Source of the DNA: Sphingobium amiense
Lineage (GTDB): Bacteria; Pseudomonadota; Alphaproteobacteria; Sphingomonadales; Sphingomonadaceae
Direction: 5' to 3'
NCBI RefSeq assembly: GCF_003967075.1
Contig: NZ_AP018664.1
Span: 2,666,001 to 2,730,000 of the forward strand
DNA length: 64,000 nucleotides
Part shown: in pieces, positions 62,674 through 64,000 of the stretch
Numbering within the stretch: the first letter of the stretch is position 1
How the letters are laid out: each line of letters opens with the position of its first letter
Position numbers and translations under genes: made by a program
The notes under the pieces: model-generated
Seen by the model: only the letters and a program-made list of their open reading frames with translations
What the model was told of the DNA's origin: nothing
The model's database searches: none

Positions 62674-63690
62674 CTATTGCGGTGCGCTCCCTATGGGAAT
62701 CACACCACGACGCCGCGCCGCCCGTATTTCTGTGAGGCGCGCGATATCTTCATATTGCCAGCGCTCGCGGATCACCTGTTCGCTGTAGCTGCCAACCTTG
62801 GCCATACGGCAATACCAGCGGAGCGGATCTCCTGCCGCCCTCACGAGGCCGCGCAGAATTTCCGGTTCGACGAGAAGTTTGAGCTTGCCTATGACAAGAT
62901 CCCTGTCTTCATGCCCTCTGCGGCACCGGCCCAGAAGCCACAGATGGCTGCCTAAGGCGTCCCGATAGGTTGCCTTATATTTTGCAAGGAGGATGCCGTT
63001 GTCAGGTTCATAGGGGCTCATCAGATAGATGGCCGCTTTGCGATAGGCGTTGGCTGGAACGAGCCCGAGGCGATTCTCCTGATCCTTGGCCAAGTCGCTC
63101 AATAAAATGAAGTGGCGTTTGCGCTCACGAATGACAGCGATCCGGCTCTGCGCAAATACATCGCCATAATGCTTGTCCAAATAGTGGAAGATCCGATCCG
63201 CGTCATCAAATTTATAAGCCTTAATATAGCTTTCAGCGAGATTGACATGACGATATTTGAAATCCATCTGCGCCGAACGAGTTAGATATTTGATCTCGTT
63301 CTTCACAATGAAGATGGATGAAATCAGAAAGATCGGCATAAAAACGACGAGTAGTAGAGAGGCCAACGACAGGATCGTATAGGATCCGATCTTGGCCCGC
63401 CTGTCATTCCCCCTTACGATATGATAATGGCTGAAACGTAAGAATTTCAGTTCGCGCAAAAGAAATTTGCCGATGATGTCGGCGTAAAAGAGCAGCGCCA
63501 GGGCTGTTACGGCCATGGCCATGTCTGGCCACAGCATCTCGAAGGCGATCTGAATATTTTCGCCGATCGTCACTCCATCGCTTGATGAAAGATAACCGAA
63601 GGCGGCTGGCAGAAGGCCTGCCATCCCCGTAATGATCGCCAGCAGCCAGACCCTGAACTCTCTGAATGTCTTCACTATCTTACCACTCAT
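62674..63690 (-). CDS. Membrane protein of unknown function
   Basis: 338 residues not matching any family I know. Three hydrophobic segments (about 13-33, 52-72 and 103-128) are followed by a 200-residue soluble domain rich in Arg, Lys and Tyr (KYLTRSAQMDFKYRHVNLAE, DADRIFHYLDKHYGDVFAQS) that may form helical TPR-like repeats. It overlaps the upstream partial gene by 11 bases, so they form an operon. The codon use is less GC-rich than in the rest of the window, hinting at transfer. Confidence 0.65.
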   Translation of the reverse strand: MSGKIVKTFREFRVWLLAIITGMAGLLPAAFGYLSSSDGVTIGENIQIAFEMLWPDMAMAVTALALLFYADIIGKFLLRELKFLRFSHYHIVRGNDRRAKIGSYTILSLASLLLVVFMPIFLISSIFIVKNEIKYLTRSAQMDFKYRHVNLAESYIKAYKFDDADRIFHYLDKHYGDVFAQSRIAVIRERKRHFILLSDLAKDQENRLGLVPANAYRKAAIYLMSPYEPDNGILLAKYKATYRDALGSHLWLLGRCRRGHEDRDLVIGKLKLLVEPEILRGLVRAAGDPLRWYCRMAKVGSYSEQVIRERWQYEDIARLTEIRAARRRGVIPIGSAPQ

Positions 63691-64000
63691 TTGAGCGGCT
63701 CTTTAGCCAGTCCACGGTCCGTCCGAAGCCCTCGCTCTTTATGAGAGGCCTGGACCGGCCATAGGTGGCATTAAAGGCGCTGCGTGCGCTCGTGCAGCGC
63801 CCTTGGTCCCCGATCGGCTTCGGTACGCACAGTCCCCAAGCGCGCCAGAACGCGCCGCGTATGACGAGCAGGTTGATAAGGTCGCTTTCCAGTTGGTTGC
63901 GCGACTGAAGAGCAGAGATGAATGCGCCGCTGGCGGACGGCTCAAGGTGCATATCTGTATCTTCGCCGCGGGTCGAGATGGAGAGCTCGACCAGAGCCTT
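63680..64000 (-). CDS. Partial gene of unknown function, runs past the window end
   Basis: The frame is open from 63680 (stop) to the right edge, at least 106 codons. The visible C-terminal part includes FISALQSRNQLESDLINLLV, IRGAFWRAWGLCVPKPIGDQ and GFGRTVDWLKSRSNEW. The Trp/Cys/Gly-rich stretch resembles T-hook-like Rap/lysozyme-inhibitor-type small secreted domains only loosely. It may begin well beyond the window. Coupled to the membrane protein by an 11-base overlap. Confidence 0.6.
   Translation of the reverse strand, partial: KALVELSISTRGEDTDMHLEPSASGAFISALQSRNQLESDLINLLVIRGAFWRAWGLCVPKPIGDQGRCTSARSAFNATYGRSRPLIKSEGFGRTVDWLKSRSNEW

Noticed and set aside
1..64000. CRISPR array
   Set aside because: No regularly spaced repeats were seen on reading the window; the repeats found are operators and IS ends.

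Overview
The window is high-GC alphaproteobacterial DNA, most likely from a sphingomonad (Sphingobium, Sphingomonas or Novosphingobium type). The signs are several large TonB-dependent receptors, an Aas-like three-domain acyltransferase, a FixLJ/FNR-controlled cbb3 oxidase locus, a DUF3489-DUF2924-serine recombinase module and IS6- and IS5-family elements. I saw no rRNA gene, complete tRNA gene or CRISPR array. The genus is an inference.

Layout. 1-5.1 kb: the 3' part of a TonB-dependent receptor, a membrane-anchored beta-lactamase-fold serine hydrolase and a POT peptide transporter form one tight operon. 5.4-7.1 kb: a predicted lipoprotein, then debris of an NtrC-type regulator and of a tyrosine integrase. 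7.3-14.3 kb: a fused acyl-ACP synthetase/acyltransferase, a DUF2339 membrane protein and a divergent TetR regulator with two operators.

14.6-31.4 kb is an accessory region bounded by two direct-orientation, near-identical copies of an IS6-family element; a third, decayed copy lies inside. It carries a class III aminotransferase, a LysR regulator, a TonB receptor, a class I/II aminotransferase, a NylB-like serine hydrolase, an APC permease and an M17 aminopeptidase. Two copies of an inverted repeat (GGTGC-N7-GCACC) sit at the two places where a LysR protein would act. I read this as an uptake-and-cleavage pathway for an amide- or peptide-linked amino compound; the substrate is unknown. Next come a second LysR/hydrolase pair and a cupin gene split by an IS5-family element and cut off by the IS6 copy.

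32-47.5 kb is a low-oxygen respiration island: hemN, ompW, a D-lactate dehydrogenase-like gene, a universal stress protein, the haem-PAS oxygen sensor kinase fixL, fixJ, an Fe-S FNR-type regulator, ccoNOQP and ccoGHIS. Two FNR-like boxes lie between hemN and ompW. 47.7-50.6 kb: a MarR gene with a frameshifted epimerase, and a TetR/SDR divergent pair with two operators.

50.9-57.9 kb is a sucrose/fructan locus: LacI regulator, MFS sugar transporter, TonB receptor, GH68 fructosyl hydrolase/transferase and ROK fructokinase. A perfect 18-bp-arm inverted repeat lies between the divergent transporter and receptor. 57.9-60.8 kb: a truncated hemerythrin gene abuts the recombinase-DUF2924-DUF3489 module. 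61.3-64 kb: two small secreted proteins, and an unrecognised membrane protein with a partial upstream gene.
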